Below are positions 52,856 to 63,100 of a DNA stretch of 64,000 bases, one piece after another. Source of the stretch: Massilia frigida. Its GTDB lineage: Bacteria; Pseudomonadota; Gammaproteobacteria; Burkholderiales; Burkholderiaceae_D. The translations under genes were made by a program, and so were the position numbers. Position 1 is the first letter of the stretch, and each line of letters opens with the position of its first letter. The notes beneath the pieces were generated by a model. That model was not told the origin of the DNA. It ran no database searches and saw only the letters and a list, made by a program, of their open reading frames with translations. Location of the stretch: the NCBI RefSeq assembly GCF_011682175.1, contig NZ_WHJG01000019.1, positions 1 through 64,000 of the forward strand, given 5' to 3'.

Positions 52856-54139
52856 ATGGAGGATCAACAACAAGCAAGCGGCGCCCTGCTGCGCCAGCCG
52901 GATTTCCGCTGGATGATGAGCGGCGCCATCATCACGGCCCTGGGTGACCAGTTCACCATCATCGCCCTGCCCTGGCTGGTGCTGGTGAGCACCAACGACC
53001 CGCTCAAGATGGGCCTGGTGATCGCGCTGATGAGCGTGCCGCGCGCGATCTTCATCCTGCTCGGCGGCGCCCTGGTCGACCGCTATTCGCCCAAGTCGAT
53101 GCTGATGATCAGCAAATACGTCAATACCGTGCTGCTGGCGCTGCTGGCGGCGCTGGTCTTGGCCGGCTATGCCAGCCTGCCGGTGATCAGCGTGCTGGCG
53201 CTGGCGATCGGCTTCGCCTCGGCCTTCAGCATCCCGGCCGGCACCTCGATGCTGCCGAACGTGGTGGCGCCGGCCCAGCTGCCCCAGGCCAACGGCATCA
53301 TGATGGGCGTGCGCCAGGTCAGCATGCTGGCCGGGCCACTGCTGGCCGGCCTGCTGATCGCGCTGTTCGGCGATGGCGGCGGCGCGGCCGGCAGCGCGGC
53401 CGGCATCGGGGTGGCGTTCGCCATCGACAGCGCCAGCTTCTTGCTGTCGGCCTGGACCCTGTCCAAGGTCAGGCTCCTGCATGCGCCGCCGCAGGCCGCA
53501 CCGGAGCCGGTCCTGCGCGCGGTCGGGGCCGGCGTCGCCATGGTCTGGAACGACACCGCGCTGCGCACCTGCATGCTGTACTGGGGCCTGGGCGCGTTCG
53601 TGGTGGGCGGCACCATGCAGGTGGCGCTGCCGGTCCTGGCCAGCAGCGTGCTGCACGGGGCCTCGGCATTGGGCCTGATCATGGGCGTGCACGGCGCCGG
53701 CAGCCTGGCCGGGATGGCGCTCACTGGCGTTCTGGGCGAATTCCGGGTGCGCAATTTCGGCACCACCGTGCTGGTCGTGGACGTGCTGGTCGGCCTGCTC
53801 CTCATTCCGCTGGGCCTGGTGGCGGCAAGCTGGCAGGCAGCCGGGCTGATGCTGGTGATCGGCGTGCTGGGTGGATATATGCAGGTGGCCGTGTTCAGCT
53901 GGCTGCAGCAGCGCGTGCCGCGCGCCATGCTGGGGCGGGCGATGAGCATCTTCATGTTCATCTTCATGGGCGTGGCGCCGCTGTCGGCGGCACTCACGGG
54001 ATGGCTGCTGCAACGGGTGTCGCTGGCGCAACTTTTCGGCGGAGCCGGTTTCTTCCTGATGAGTACGGCACTGCTGGCCTGGCTGCTCACGCCGATGGGG
54101 AGCGTGTCCGACAGCACGCCACCGCCGGCGCAAGCCTGA
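52856..54139 (+). CDS. MFS transporter
   Basis: A 427-residue inner-membrane protein with twelve predicted helices. N-terminal domain helices include ALGDQFTIIALPWLVLV; the loop between helices 2 and 3 has GGALVDRYSPKSML, a form of the MFS signature GxLaDrxGrkxxl. The type resembles drug/multifunctional exporters of the DHA-like MFS_1 group. Directly downstream of the MarR gene, so probable substrate is the inducer or a toxic compound. Confidence 0.92.
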   Translation: MEDQQQASGALLRQPDFRWMMSGAIITALGDQFTIIALPWLVLVSTNDPLKMGLVIALMSVPRAIFILLGGALVDRYSPKSMLMISKYVNTVLLALLAALVLAGYASLPVISVLALAIGFASAFSIPAGTSMLPNVVAPAQLPQANGIMMGVRQVSMLAGPLLAGLLIALFGDGGGAAGSAAGIGVAFAIDSASFLLSAWTLSKVRLLHAPPQAAPEPVLRAVGAGVAMVWNDTALRTCMLYWGLGAFVVGGTMQVALPVLASSVLHGASALGLIMGVHGAGSLAGMALTGVLGEFRVRNFGTTVLVVDVLVGLLLIPLGLVAASWQAAGLMLVIGVLGGYMQVAVFSWLQQRVPRAMLGRAMSIFMFIFMGVAPLSAALTGWLLQRVSLAQLFGGAGFFLMSTALLAWLLTPMGSVSDSTPPPAQA

Positions 54140-54232
54140 AACGGCTGGCTTAGCATTACCTTCATTTTTACAACACTCTAAATAAAAAGAGGCAGACTCA
54201 ATCGCGCTTACATGCCTTTGCGTTATAGTTTT

Positions 54233-54271
54233 CAGACACGAAATTTAACCGTACTATTATTTTTGTGTCTG
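54233..54271. promoter_or_regulatory. Inverted repeat in leader of the surface-glycan cluster
   Basis: CAGACAC (54233-54239) and GTGTCTG (54265-54271) are perfect 7-bp arms around a 25-base AT-rich spacer (with AAA/TTT extending the stem after a bulge), 10 bases before the ATG at 54282. It could be a regulator site or an RNA hairpin near the ribosome-binding region. Confidence 0.5.
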
Positions 54272-54281
54272 GTACCCGCAC

Positions 54282-55184
54282 ATGGAAATTACCGGCTCCA
54301 CCGTTACACTCCAGCCTGGCATGTACATCCTGCGCCATCCGACCCGGAACGCGGCCGCGCTGAGCATCGCGCGCGCCCCGGGCACTGTCGCCACGCAGGG
54401 GACCATGGCGCTGCTCAGCACAGCGGGAACCCACGGCAGCATGCTGCGCGACGGCGCCGACTGCATCGTACTGCACATCAGCGACGCGCCCGTCACCTTG
54501 CTGGTCAGCGCCTTCCTGGAAAACAAACACGCCCCCGTCCCGGCACTGCGTGTCGACCAGATCGCGCTCGACCGCGCGCCCGTGCCGCCCCCCATGCCCG
54601 CCACCGCCGCACAGTCCACGCCGGCCGACGCGGGCGCCGCGCCGATTCCCATCAGCGCGCAGGGCATGACCCTCATCGGTCACATCGAGCGCAACGGCGA
54701 CATCATGGCCGCCCCCGGCACCCTGCTCGGCGACCCGGACAGCCTGTTGCGGCTCGAAGGCTTCCAGGTCATGTGGCCCGACCGACCGCCCGGCGTCGAC
54801 CTCGCGTACAGCATTGCGGTCGAAGGCGGCGGCGTGCTGCCCATCGTCAAGAGCGGCAAATTCTGCGGCACCCGCAACGAGGCCAGGCGCATCATCGAAG
54901 TGAGCTTCGCCCTGATCGGACCGGCCGCCAGCGGCTGGCGCCTGGAGGGAACAGCGCACTTCAGCGGTGGCTACCAGGCGCCGGTGCACTCGGCCGTGCC
55001 GCTCAGCGGTCCCTCGGGGCTGGAGCACCTGACCGCGATCACCCTGCAGGCGCACCCCGCCGAGGTGTCGGCCAGCGAGCGCAATCCCTGGCTGGAATCG
55101 GCCACCACCAAAGTTTTCAAGGCGACAGCTGCGCAAGTCGAGCGGGTGCAGTCGGTCGACAGAGCTGAAGAGCTTGCTTCATGA
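54282..55184 (+). CDS. Two-part protein of unknown function, first gene of the surface-glycan cluster
   Basis: A 300-residue protein with no recognised domain and no signal peptide. Residues 1-95 and 130-270 look like two beta-rich modules (MEITGSTVTLQPGMYILRH; then MTLIGHIERNGDIMAAPGT) joined by a Pro/Ala-rich linker (PVPPPMPATAAQ). It starts 10 bases after the inverted repeat at 54233-54271, and the DUF4214 protein gene begins 64 bases downstream. It probably works with the glycan cluster, but its role cannot be assigned from sequence. Confidence 0.65.
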   Translation: MEITGSTVTLQPGMYILRHPTRNAAALSIARAPGTVATQGTMALLSTAGTHGSMLRDGADCIVLHISDAPVTLLVSAFLENKHAPVPALRVDQIALDRAPVPPPMPATAAQSTPADAGAAPIPISAQGMTLIGHIERNGDIMAAPGTLLGDPDSLLRLEGFQVMWPDRPPGVDLAYSIAVEGGGVLPIVKSGKFCGTRNEARRIIEVSFALIGPAASGWRLEGTAHFSGGYQAPVHSAVPLSGPSGLEHLTAITLQAHPAEVSASERNPWLESATTKVFKATAAQVERVQSVDRAEELAS

Positions 55185-55247
55185 ACCACGTTTCGTAGCC
55201 AGTTACGATCGCGGCGGTACGTCTTAACGACCAGAGGAGAACATCTA

Positions 55248-56291
55248 ATGTATCAACTATCAAACAGTGCGACTACCACGACCCTGATGAACCTGAATTC
55301 GACGCTGTTCACGCAGGGAACGATCGACCGCATCCTGGCGCTGACGGCCTCGGTCGACAAATCGGTGTCCTTCGATACGGTAACGCCCGATTCGAAGGGC
55401 GCGCTTCCCGTTACCGCCAGCACCGAGATACTGCTGGTGGCGTCCTCCGACACCGCCCAGACCACCATCGTCGGCGGCCCCAGCGCCCCGGTCACCATCT
55501 TCCAGGGCAAGGGCGGGGTCAACGCGCGCTTCGAGGATACGCGTCCGACCGACCTGCCCTACACGGTCACTGAACGGATCGTGGTCGGCACCACCGGCAA
55601 TGACAAGTTCGTCATCGCCGACGACCGCAACACCCAGCTGACCCTGGGCACCGGCAACAGCATGGCGTCGAGCATCGGCACCAGCTACGACACCATCGTC
55701 GCCGGCCTGGGCAACAGCACCATTGTCGGCGGCACTTCCGGCAATGCGATCGTCCAGCTCAAGGGCAACGCGTCCGACTACAAGGTCACGATCCAGGATG
55801 GCCATGCCATCGTCACCAACCTCGGCACGCTCAAGACCACCGACATCAGCAAGATGCAGTTCGTCCAGCTCGACGGCAACCAGGCACTGGTGTTTGCCAA
55901 CGATGCCAAAGAGGCCAGCGTGAGCACCCTGTACTCGGCCGCGCTGGGACGCTTGCCGGACGCCAAGGGCCTCGAATTCTGGATGGATGCGGTGCGCTCC
56001 GGCGTCTCCCTGGAAAGCATCGCGCAAGGCTTCCTCGATTCGGCCGAGTACAAGGCCAAGCCGCAACTGACCGATCAGCAATTCCTCGACGGCCTGTACC
56101 TGAAAACCTTCAACCGCGCGCCCGATGCCGAGGGCCTGGCCTACTGGACCAATGTGCTCGACAGCGGCATCTCGCGCGCCTCGGTGCTGGCCGGCTTCAT
56201 TTCCGTGGCCGGCAATAGCCTCGATGGCACCGGCAACTATATCGAGCCGGTCGTGGTCGGCTCCGTCACCGTCGTGCATAACATTATTTGA
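55248..56291 (+). CDS. DUF4214 protein, probable secreted surface protein
   Basis: A 347-residue protein. The N-terminal 210 residues are beta-helix-like, with aspartate/glycine turns (TIVAGLGNSTIVGGTSGN). Residues 215-335 hold two DUF4214 repeats (SAALGRLPDAKGLEFWMDAV; then KTFNRAPDAEGLAYWTNVL). DUF4214 is found in surface and type I-secreted proteins that carry S-layer or adhesin roles. No signal peptide is visible, which fits type I secretion. The GT2 gene overlaps its end (TTGA), so it may be the glycosylation target (inference). RBS AGAGGAG is at 55233-55239. Confidence 0.85.
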   Translation: MYQLSNSATTTTLMNLNSTLFTQGTIDRILALTASVDKSVSFDTVTPDSKGALPVTASTEILLVASSDTAQTTIVGGPSAPVTIFQGKGGVNARFEDTRPTDLPYTVTERIVVGTTGNDKFVIADDRNTQLTLGTGNSMASSIGTSYDTIVAGLGNSTIVGGTSGNAIVQLKGNASDYKVTIQDGHAIVTNLGTLKTTDISKMQFVQLDGNQALVFANDAKEASVSTLYSAALGRLPDAKGLEFWMDAVRSGVSLESIAQGFLDSAEYKAKPQLTDQQFLDGLYLKTFNRAPDAEGLAYWTNVLDSGISRASVLAGFISVAGNSLDGTGNYIEPVVVGSVTVVHNII

Positions 56292-58288
56292 ACGCGACCG
56301 CTGCCGTCCAGGGCGCGCCGCCTGCGGCAGCCTGGAGCGCGTCGCGCCTGCGCGAGGATTTCCTGCTCGCGCAGGCGGTCGACGCCCTCCAGGACGGCTG
56401 GCCGGCCGACGCCCTGCTGGCCGCCGAAGCGGCTTGCCGCCGCCATGCAGAGTCCGCCATTCCGGCGCTGCTGCGCGCCACCATCCTGCAAGCGTCCCGT
56501 TCGGCCTTGAGCAGCGCGGCCTGGTATCACGCCTGGCGCCGCGATCCGCAAGATGCACGGCTCCAGGATTTACTGATTCAGGATTGGCTCGCCCACGGCG
56601 AGCGCGCCCGCATCGCCGCACTGGCGCCGGCGCTGCTGCCGGCCCGCTGCCGCGCCGCCAGCCACGCCAGCTTGCTGCCCAGCCTGCGCGAAGCCGCCTG
56701 CCTGCCAGCCGGGGCATGCTGGCGCGCCGGCGCCGCCATCGAAGGCATGCTGTTCGAGGCGCACGCGGCCGCGTCTGCCCAGCTCTGCCTGCGCGACGAA
56801 CTGAGCCAGAAAAACTACGGCGTGCGCCTGCCGCCCGGCACGGCCGGCGCGCACTTTTCCTTCGTCCCGCCGCACCCGGACGGGGTCTGGTCGCTGGCCC
56901 TGGCCGGCGCCACCGCCGCCCTGCCCGGCTCACCCCTGGTGTTTGCCGTGCCGCGCGCAGCGTCCGCAGCCGCCGCCGCGCCCCCCGCCACCACGGCGCT
57001 GGGCGTGCTCATTCCAGTCTACAGCGGCCTGGCGCAAGTGCAGGCCTGCATCGCCAGCGTCCTGGCCAGCCTGCCCGCCAACCGCGCCGGCGCCACCGTC
57101 CTGGTGATCGATGACGCCAGCCCCGAGCCGGCGCTGGCGGCCTGGCTCGACACACAATGCGCCGCCGGACGGATCGGCCTGCTGCGCAACCGCTACAACC
57201 TGGGTTTCGTCGAAAGCGTCAACCGCGGCCTGCGCCAGTTGCCGGGCCACGATGTGCTCCTGCTCAATGCCGACACCCTGGTGCACGGCGACTGGCTGGA
57301 CCGCCTGCGCGCCGCCCTCTACAGGGCCGACGATATCGCGGCCGTGGCCCCGTGGTCGAATAATGGCGAAATCAGCAGCTTTCCCAGCATCGCCAGGGCC
57401 GCCCCGGCACCGGACGCGGACGGCCTGGCCCGCCTCGACGATCAGGCCAGTGCCCTGCACCGCGCCGGCGCCTGCGCCGACGTCGACGTGCCGGCCTGCT
57501 GCGGCTTCGCCATGCTGATGCGCGCCAGCGTGCTCGCCGCGATCGGCGGGCTCGACGGCAACGCCATCGAACGCGGCTATGGCGAGGAAGTCGACTGGTG
57601 CCTGCGCGCGGCCGCCGCCGGCTACCGCCACCGGATCGCCACCGGCGTCTATGTGGCCCATGCCGGCGGGGTCTCGTTCGGCGACGAAAAACACTTGCGG
57701 GTGCGCCAGAACCGCGCCGTGCTGATGGCGCGCTATCCGCACTACTACAGCGCTTACCAGCGCTTCCTGCAAGACGATCCGCTGGCCGCCGCGCGCGCCT
57801 GCCTGGCCGCCGCGCTGCCGCCTGCGGCGGCCGCCATCGATGCGCCGCCCGCGCCGCTGCCGCCGTCGCTGGCCTCTTCCTGCACCCGCATCGCGGTCCT
57901 CGCCCACTGCGCCGCGGGAGCGCTGGCGGCCGGCGTGCTGGCCCTGGCGCGCCTGGTCGCCGCGCGCACCGACCTGGCCCTGCGCCTGCTGGTGATCGGC
58001 GAGGTCAGCGAAACGCTGTGGCGCACCGGCGTGGTCGACGTGGTCGCGCCCGCCAGCGGGGCAAGCTTGCTCAGCGACAGCGACTTGATCGGCCTGAGCG
58101 GCTGCATCGTGCTGCTCGCCGCCGACCCGGCCCAGGCCCGCATCGCCATCGACACCGTGCGCCTGGACCCTGGCTTCGATGCCGGCAGCTGGTTTTCCGC
58201 CTTGCTGGCCCGGGCCCACGTGGCCCCGCGCCCGGCCCTGGCGCCTCTCCATTTTGCCAACCCGGGCAGCACGGGGGCGCGATCATAG
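56288..58288 (+). CDS. Glycosyltransferase, GT2 type with extended N- and C-terminal regions
   Basis: A 666-residue protein starting at TTG 56288, overlapping the DUF4214 stop by 4 bases. Residues 1-230 are helical and unassigned. The GT-A domain (about 238-480) has GVLIPVYSGLAQVQACIASV, IDDASPEPALAAW, the metal site LLNADTLVHGDW, and YGEEVDWCLRAAAAG with the catalytic-loop acids. A C-terminal 120-residue Ala-rich region resembles a Rossmann remnant. It probably adds a sugar to a surface polymer or to the DUF4214 protein. The following methyltransferase overlaps its stop. Confidence 0.88.
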   Translation: MNATAAVQGAPPAAAWSASRLREDFLLAQAVDALQDGWPADALLAAEAACRRHAESAIPALLRATILQASRSALSSAAWYHAWRRDPQDARLQDLLIQDWLAHGERARIAALAPALLPARCRAASHASLLPSLREAACLPAGACWRAGAAIEGMLFEAHAAASAQLCLRDELSQKNYGVRLPPGTAGAHFSFVPPHPDGVWSLALAGATAALPGSPLVFAVPRAASAAAAAPPATTALGVLIPVYSGLAQVQACIASVLASLPANRAGATVLVIDDASPEPALAAWLDTQCAAGRIGLLRNRYNLGFVESVNRGLRQLPGHDVLLLNADTLVHGDWLDRLRAALYRADDIAAVAPWSNNGEISSFPSIARAAPAPDADGLARLDDQASALHRAGACADVDVPACCGFAMLMRASVLAAIGGLDGNAIERGYGEEVDWCLRAAAAGYRHRIATGVYVAHAGGVSFGDEKHLRVRQNRAVLMARYPHYYSAYQRFLQDDPLAAARACLAAALPPAAAAIDAPPAPLPPSLASSCTRIAVLAHCAAGALAAGVLALARLVAARTDLALRLLVIGEVSETLWRTGVVDVVAPASGASLLSDSDLIGLSGCIVLLAADPAQARIAIDTVRLDPGFDAGSWFSALLARAHVAPRPALAPLHFANPGSTGARS

Positions 58289-58938
58289 CGCAGCCGGGCG
58301 ACAGCGGCGTCGCGCGCCGCCTGTCCGACGACGGCGCCGCCGCGCGCCCGCGCCAGCTGCTGCACGTCGGCTGCGGCGCGCGCGGCAACCGCGACTTGCC
58401 GGCCTGCCTGCGCGGCCCCGCCTGGCGCGAAATCCGGCTCGATATCGACCCCGCGGTCGAACCGGACATCGTGGCCAGCATCAGCGACCTGCACATGGTG
58501 GCCGACGCCAGCATCGATGCCATTTTTTCCTCGCACAACCTGGAGCACCTGGACGCCTTCGCGGTGCCGCGCGCCCTGGCCGAATTCCACCGCGTGCTGC
58601 GCGCGGACGGCTACGCCCTGATCACCCTGCCCGACCTGCGCGCCATCGCCCTGCACATCGCCGCCGACCAGCTCGACGCGCCGCTGTACCAGTCGCCCGC
58701 CGGTCCGATCAGGCCGCTGGACATGCTGTTCGGCCACCAGGCCGCGCTGGCCGCCGGCCACCAGCACATGGCGCACCGCACCGGCTTTACCGCCAGCACC
58801 CTGGGGCGCAGCCTGCTGGCGGCCGGCTTCCACGAAGTGCGCGTGCACGAAGGCCGGCACTGGGACTTGTGGGCCCTGGCCAGCATGCCCGCCACCGGCG
58901 CCGCCGTGTGGGACGAGCTGGCGCAGGTGATGCAATGA
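58285..58938 (+). CDS. Class I SAM methyltransferase in the glycan cluster (start unclear)
   Basis: About 217 residues. Motifs: LLHVGCGARGNRD (SAM-binding), DIDPAVEPDIVASISDLHMV, FSSHNLEHLDAF and RADGYALITLPDLRA, typical of Methyltransf_11 proteins in glycan clusters. No ATG, GTG or TTG lies at the N-terminal end: the frame is open across the GT2 stop, and the first candidates there are ATC (58282) and ATA (58285). An internal TTG (in DLPACL) would cut into the SAM-binding region. Overlap with the GT2 stop suggests coupled initiation, or fusion by frameshift. Start given is the ATA; uncertain. It overlaps the next gene by 4 bases. Confidence 0.7.
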   Translation: MAQPGDSGVARRLSDDGAAARPRQLLHVGCGARGNRDLPACLRGPAWREIRLDIDPAVEPDIVASISDLHMVADASIDAIFSSHNLEHLDAFAVPRALAEFHRVLRADGYALITLPDLRAIALHIAADQLDAPLYQSPAGPIRPLDMLFGHQAALAAGHQHMAHRTGFTASTLGRSLLAAGFHEVRVHEGRHWDLWALASMPATGAAVWDELAQVMQ

Positions 58939-60137
58939 AGATCCTGTTCATCCATCAGAATTTCCCGGCCCAGTTCCTGCACCTGGCGGGCGACCTGGCG
59001 CGGCGCGGGCATCAGGTGGTGGCGCTGTGCCGCAACGCGCGCGCCGCGCCCGACGGGGTCACGCTGCGTCCCTACCAGCTGCTGCGCCCGGCGATGCCCG
59101 AGATCCATCCGCTGCTGGCCGAACAGGAAAGCCAGGTGCGCCACGCCGAAGCCTGCGCCGCCGCCGCCATGCAGCTGCAGCGCGAAGGCTTCACGCCCGA
59201 GATCGTGCTGGCCCATCCGGGCTGGGGCGAGGCGCTGTTCATCAAGGATGTGTTCCCGCACGCCAAACTGCTGATTTATTGCGAATACTATTACGCGCTC
59301 GAAGGCCAGGATGTCGGCTTCGATCCCGGGCTGCCCCCGCTCAGCATGCCCGAGCGCTGGCGCCTGCGCTTGCGCAACAGCACCAATCTGCTGAGCATGG
59401 AACTGGCCGACGCCGCCATCGCGCCCACCCGCTGGCAGCGCGACACCTATCCGGCCTGGGCGCGCGACAAGATCAGCGTCATTCATGACGGCATCGACAG
59501 CGAGCGGCTGCGCTTCAACCCGCAGGCGCGCCTGGCCTTGCCTGGCGTGGCCAGAACGTTCGCGCCGGGCGCTGAAGTGATCAGCTTCGTGGCGCGCAAC
59601 CTGGAACCGATGCGCGGCTTCGATGTGTTCATGCGCGCGCTGCCGGACGTGCTGCGCCGCCGTCCGGACGCGCACGCGATCGTGGTCGGCGGGGACGAGG
59701 TCGGCTACGGCTATCCCGCTCCGGGCGGGCGCAGCTGGAAAGAGCACATGCTGGCCGAGGTCGGCGCGCAGCTGGACCTGTCGCGCGTGCATTTCGCCGG
59801 CCAGCTGGCGCCCGGCGAATACCTCGACCTGCTCAGCATCAGCCGCGTGCACGCCTACTGGAGCGCGCCCTTCGTGCTGTCCTGGTCGTTCCTGGAGGCG
59901 GCCCTGAGCGGCGTGCCGGTGCTGGCCTCGGCCACCGCGCCGGTGCTCGAATTCGCCGCCGCCCTGGGCGTCGCCTGCGTGCCGTTTTTCGATGCCGCCG
60001 CCTGGGCCGATGCCATCGCCCTGCGCTGCGCGGCCGGCGCCCAGCCGCGCCAGGCGCCGCCGCCGCTGCCGGAACTGGTGCTGGAGACCTGCCTGGCGCG
60101 CCAGCGCCAGTGGCTAGCCGCGGCGCTGGCGACATGA
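58935..60137 (+). CDS. Glycosyltransferase, GT4 family
   Basis: A 400-residue GT-B enzyme. N-terminal Rossmann domain starts MKILFIHQNFPAQFLHLAGD; the linker helix carries APTRWQRDTYPAW; the C-terminal UDP-sugar site has VISFVARNLEPMRGFDVFM and the E-x7-E-like SWSFLEAALSGVPVLAS. This is typical of capsule or glycan glycosyltransferases. ATG 58935 overlaps the methyltransferase stop by 4 bases. It ends 33 bases before the giant glycosyltransferase gene. Confidence 0.93.
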   Translation: MKILFIHQNFPAQFLHLAGDLARRGHQVVALCRNARAAPDGVTLRPYQLLRPAMPEIHPLLAEQESQVRHAEACAAAAMQLQREGFTPEIVLAHPGWGEALFIKDVFPHAKLLIYCEYYYALEGQDVGFDPGLPPLSMPERWRLRLRNSTNLLSMELADAAIAPTRWQRDTYPAWARDKISVIHDGIDSERLRFNPQARLALPGVARTFAPGAEVISFVARNLEPMRGFDVFMRALPDVLRRRPDAHAIVVGGDEVGYGYPAPGGRSWKEHMLAEVGAQLDLSRVHFAGQLAPGEYLDLLSISRVHAYWSAPFVLSWSFLEAALSGVPVLASATAPVLEFAAALGVACVPFFDAAAWADAIALRCAAGAQPRQAPPPLPELVLETCLARQRQWLAAALAT

Positions 60138-60170
60138 AACCCCGTTTTTCTTACCGCACCTGGAGAACGC

Positions 60171-63100
60171 ATGGACCTGCATGACAATGCCCCTGAGGGC
60201 CACGCCGACGCCGCGCTCGACGCCGCAGACGACGCCCCTGCGCGCCTGATTCGCGGGCGCATCGAGCGCGTCGACGCCTCCGGCGTGAGCGGCTGGTGCG
60301 TGGACCTCAATTGCCCGCAAGAGCAGCTGGCGCTCGAATTTCGCGCCGGCGGCAGGCCGGTCGGCTTTACCACCTGCGGCGTGTGGCGCGACGACCTGGT
60401 TGCCGAGGGCATCGACCCGCGCTGCATCGGCTTTCACTGGCCGCTGCCGCGCCACCTGCCGCAGCTGGCGCTCGACACGCTCGAAGCCTGGGTCTTCGAA
60501 ACCCCGGTCCGGCTCGAGCGCGCGCCGGAGCACGGCGCGCACCTGGCGCGCGCAGCAGCGCCGGCCGGCGCCGCGCGCCACGCGCTTGCCATCGTCATCG
60601 AGCGGGTCGAGTCGTGCGGCATCGCAGGGGTGCTGCGCGGCGCCGATCCGGCGTGCGCCGTGGCGCTCGAACTGCATGCCGACGGCGTGCTGGTGGCCAC
60701 CAGCACGGCCAGCGCGCCCAGCCACGCCTTCGTGCTGGCGGTGCCGGACGCCCTGTTCGACGGCCAGCCGCACCGGCTGCTGGTGCGCGCGCCCGAACTC
60801 GAGGCCGAACTGGCCCTGACGCCGGCGCAAAGCCTGTTCCAGGCCTACCAGGGCGGCAGCTGGCACACCCGCAATGGCATCCTGTACGGCTGGATCGATC
60901 CGCAGCGCTTGCCCGGCGGCGCGGCCGAACTGCGGGTCGACGACGGCGCCCGCAGCCTGGGCAAGATGCCGGTCGACGCCGCGACACTGGTCAACGGCGC
61001 CTTCAGCTTCAAGTTCGAGATGCCGTTCAGCGTCTACGATGGTGCCCGCCACGAGATCGCCATCAACCTGGAAGGCACGCGCTACCGCCTGTGCGCCCAG
61101 GGCGGCGCGCTCTCGCTGGCCTGGTGCAACAGCGTGATCGGCCGGGTCGACCTGGTCGACGCCAACGGCATCTGCGGCTGGGCGCTCGACACCACCGACA
61201 GCGGCGCGGTCCTGACGGTCGGCCTGTACCAGGGCGAGCAATTGCTGGCCCAGACCACGACCCAGATGGCGCGCAGCGATGTCAACAAGCTGTTCAAGAG
61301 CGAAGGACGGCATGGCTTCGAGCTGCTGTTCCCGGCCGCGCTGTACGACCGCCAGGCGCGCCAGATCGCGGTGCGCGTGAACGGCATGCCGCTCAATGTG
61401 CGCATCGAACACGACGTGCCGCTGCTGCTCAGCGAGCAGCAGCTGGCCCAGATCGCGCCCGCCGAGCGCTACCAGGGCTATGTCGAGCAGCTCACCACCG
61501 GCGCCATCATGGGCTGGGCCTGGGACCGCAAGAACCCCGCGCTGCCGGTGCATGTGGCGATCTACGTGGATGACCAATTGCTGGATGTGGTACAGGCCAA
61601 CCGCTTCAATGCCCGCCTGCGCGCCGACAACCGCCACGGCCATCATGTGTTCCTGCTCAAGTTCCCCACGCGCCTGATGAATGGCAGCAAGCGCCGCATC
61701 CGCGCCGTGATCGTCGAAGGCAATCTCGAGATCAAGCAGAACGACGATACCCTGCTATTCCCCCTGGTCGACCATGGCGGACTCCAGATCCGGCCCCTGC
61801 CGGACGGCCACTATACCCATAGCGTGCCGCCCCGGCTGTGGCAAGGAGGGCGTCCGCGCGTCCCGGCCGTCGCCGCCGAATCGGCCGCGCCGCTGATCTC
61901 CATCATCGTGCTGAACTGGAACGGCGCCACCATCCTGCGCGACTACCTGGACTCGATGCTGCGCATCGACTGGCTGCATTCCTACGAACTGCTGCTGGTC
62001 GACCATGGCTCGACCGACGCCAGCCTGCAGGTGGCGGCCGAGTACGCCGCGCGCCTGCCCTTGCGGGTGCTGGCGCGCGGCGTGAATTTTTCGTTTTCGG
62101 CATCCAACAATTACGCCGCGGCGCAGGCGCGCGGACGCTACCTGGTGTTCGCCAACAACGACCTGGTCATGCTGCACGACTGCCTCGCGCCCATGCGCGC
62201 CCACCTCGACGACGAGCGGGTCGGCGCGGTCGGCCTGAAACTGCTCGAGCCGCTCGTCAACGGCGCCGACGCGTGGCGCTTCATCACCCATCACCAGGGC
62301 GTGCAGTTCAAGACCGACAGCCTGCCCGGCAAGGGCGGGCGCTACTACGCACCGATGGAAGTGGGCGAGCAGCCGCACGCCGACCTGGCCGGCTGCTACG
62401 ACCTGCCGGTGGCCACCGGCGCGCTGCTGATGTGCCGCAGCGAGGATTTCCGCGCCGTCGGCGGTTTCCACGAAGGCTATGTGTACGGCATGGAAGACGT
62501 GGACCTGTGCCTGGCGCTGCGCCTCAAGCTCGGCAAGACGATCTTGTGCGATACCGCCGCGGTGGCGCTGCACAACCGCAGCGCCACGCGCGACGCCAAG
62601 ATCCTGGCCGGCAGCCAGCAGAAAGTGTACTCGGCCAAGGTGCACGCCAACAACCGCAGGCTGTATATCGAGCGCTACGGGCGTGACCTGACGCGCACCA
62701 TCCTGCGTGCGCTGGTCGAGGGCGACAGCCTGTGGCGGCCGGCGCCGCTGCGCGTGACCATCGCCGTCACCGCCACCGACATCAGCACCGCGGCCGGCGA
62801 CTTTTTCACCGCGCTCGAATTCGGCGAAGCCCTGCACCGCCTGTACGGCTGGGAGGTGATGTTCGTCAACAACCAGGTACACCAGCTGCCCGGCACCGAC
62901 GTGGTCATCGCCATGCGCCACGATTACGCCATCGACAAGATCAGCGAAGCCAATCCCGGCCTGGTGACGGTGGCCTGGGTGCGCAACCGGGTCGACCAAT
63001 GGCTGGGCGCGCCGCAGTTCCAGGCTTACCAGCTGATCTTCGCCTCCTCGCACAAGGCGATCGAGCACATCAAGGCCGCCACCGGCATCGAGGCCACCCT

